DNA from: Bacteriovoracaceae bacterium
GTDB lineage: Bacteria; Bdellovibrionota; Bacteriovoracia; Bacteriovoracales; Bacteriovoracaceae
Length of the DNA stretch: 5,527 nt
Direction of reading: 5' to 3'
Assembly: GCA_947448095.1 (NCBI GenBank)
Contig: CANFNN010000205.1
Coordinates: 1-5,527, forward strand
Part shown: positions 5,190 to 5,527 of the stretch, piece after piece
Layout of the letters: every line of letters begins with the position of its first letter
Position numbering within the stretch: position 1 is the first letter of the stretch
Position numbers and translations under genes: made by a program
The notes under the pieces: model-generated
What the model was told of the DNA's origin: nothing
The model's database searches: none
What the model saw: only the letters and a program-made list of their open reading frames with translations

Positions 5190-5525
5190 TTAGACCTTAT
5201 TAAATTTAAGATTAATTGAAACCTGATCGTTTAATTCGCGAATGAATTTATCAATCGAATCATCCAGCTTCGGAATATCGACCACTTTGTAAGTACGGTC
5301 CTCGTTTCTTTCTAAAACTTTTTGGTTCAAGTGATAATCCAGCGTTTCCTTAATAATGGGAACGGCAAAAGATTCAGGATATTTCACCACTCGCCCGTGC
5401 TCAAGCTCTAGCTCAAAGAGCTCTTTAGCGACTTGGATGAAGCGCTCGACGGTAAAGCTTTCGCTAGCTAGGTATTTCACTGCCAAACTCGAAATATAAT
5501 AGGCCTCATACAAGTATGAGAGTGC
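5190..5525 (-). CDS. C-terminal end of a probable glycerol-3-phosphate acyltransferase (PlsB-like), 5' truncated
   Basis: The frame is open to the right window edge, so this is the last 111 codons of a longer gene; the TTG at 5513 is not a credible start. The visible part is all-helical at first: LSYLYEAYYISSLAVKYL, then ERFIQVAKELFELELEHGRVVKYPESFAVPIIKETLDYHLNQKVLER. This resembles the C-terminal helical domain of PlsB-type acyltransferases, where an 'L..fLEaY..v' helix is followed by a 'l...G.i..pEs.s...l..al.yL...gvl' segment. That enzyme acylates glycerol-3-phosphate in phospholipid synthesis at the inner membrane. The catalytic motifs (HX4D and others) would lie outside the window, so the call is tentative. 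The gene ends 16 nt before the unknown 147-residue protein gene. Confidence 0.5.
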   Translation of the reverse strand, partial: ALSYLYEAYYISSLAVKYLASESFTVERFIQVAKELFELELEHGRVVKYPESFAVPIIKETLDYHLNQKVLERNEDRTYKVVDIPKLDDSIDKFIRELNDQVSINLKFNKV

Positions 5526-5527
5526 CG

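Noticed and set aside
4988..5203. Plus-strand frame opposite the unknown gene
   Set aside because: It has no ribosome site and crosses the boundary of two minus-strand genes; the minus-strand frames are longer and fit the operon layout.

Overview
The window looks like ordinary chromosome of an AT-rich (roughly 40% GC by eye) Gram-negative bacterium. The most likely source is a predatory or environmental relative of Bdellovibrio/Bacteriovorax (Bdellovibrionota) or another former deltaproteobacterium. This rests on the combination of a PilM-like GspL followed by GspM and a GspN-family protein, an IHF-alpha gene followed by a small MerR-type regulator, and a PlsB-like acyltransferase end. It is inference from gene content, not a placement.

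Left part (1-2347, + strand): the tail of a type II secretion operon. A gspL-like gene enters from the left edge and is followed by a gspM-like gene after 1 nt. A gspN-like gene follows with a 1-nt overlap (TAATG). All three encode single-pass inner-membrane proteins, as expected for the assembly platform.

Middle (2349-3351, - strand): an ihfA-like gene with an unusual acidic C-terminal tail, followed by a short MerR-family regulator. The merR and gspN stop codons face each other with one base between them. The spacer upstream of ihfA holds a perfect match to the IHF consensus, which suggests autoregulation.

Right-middle (3352-4655, - strand): the translation operon infC-rpmI-rplT (IF3, L35, L20), closed by a strong intrinsic terminator with a UUCG loop. 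infC has no ATG, GTG or TTG at the position required for a full-length protein. The sequence supports an ATA start behind a strong Shine-Dalgarno, in line with the rare starts known for infC. The usual neighbours are missing at this locus: no thrS directly upstream and no pheS/pheT between rplT and ihfA.

Right end (4730-5527, - strand): an unrecognised 147-residue protein gene, preceded by the 3' end of a probable glycerol-3-phosphate acyltransferase that runs off the window edge.

No tRNA, rRNA, CRISPR array, insertion sequence or clear sign of horizontal transfer was seen, and no stretch above 300 bases lacks a gene. I did not find a convincing undescribed system. The points most worth a second look are the infC start, the IHF site upstream of ihfA, the acidic IHF tail and the missing pheST.
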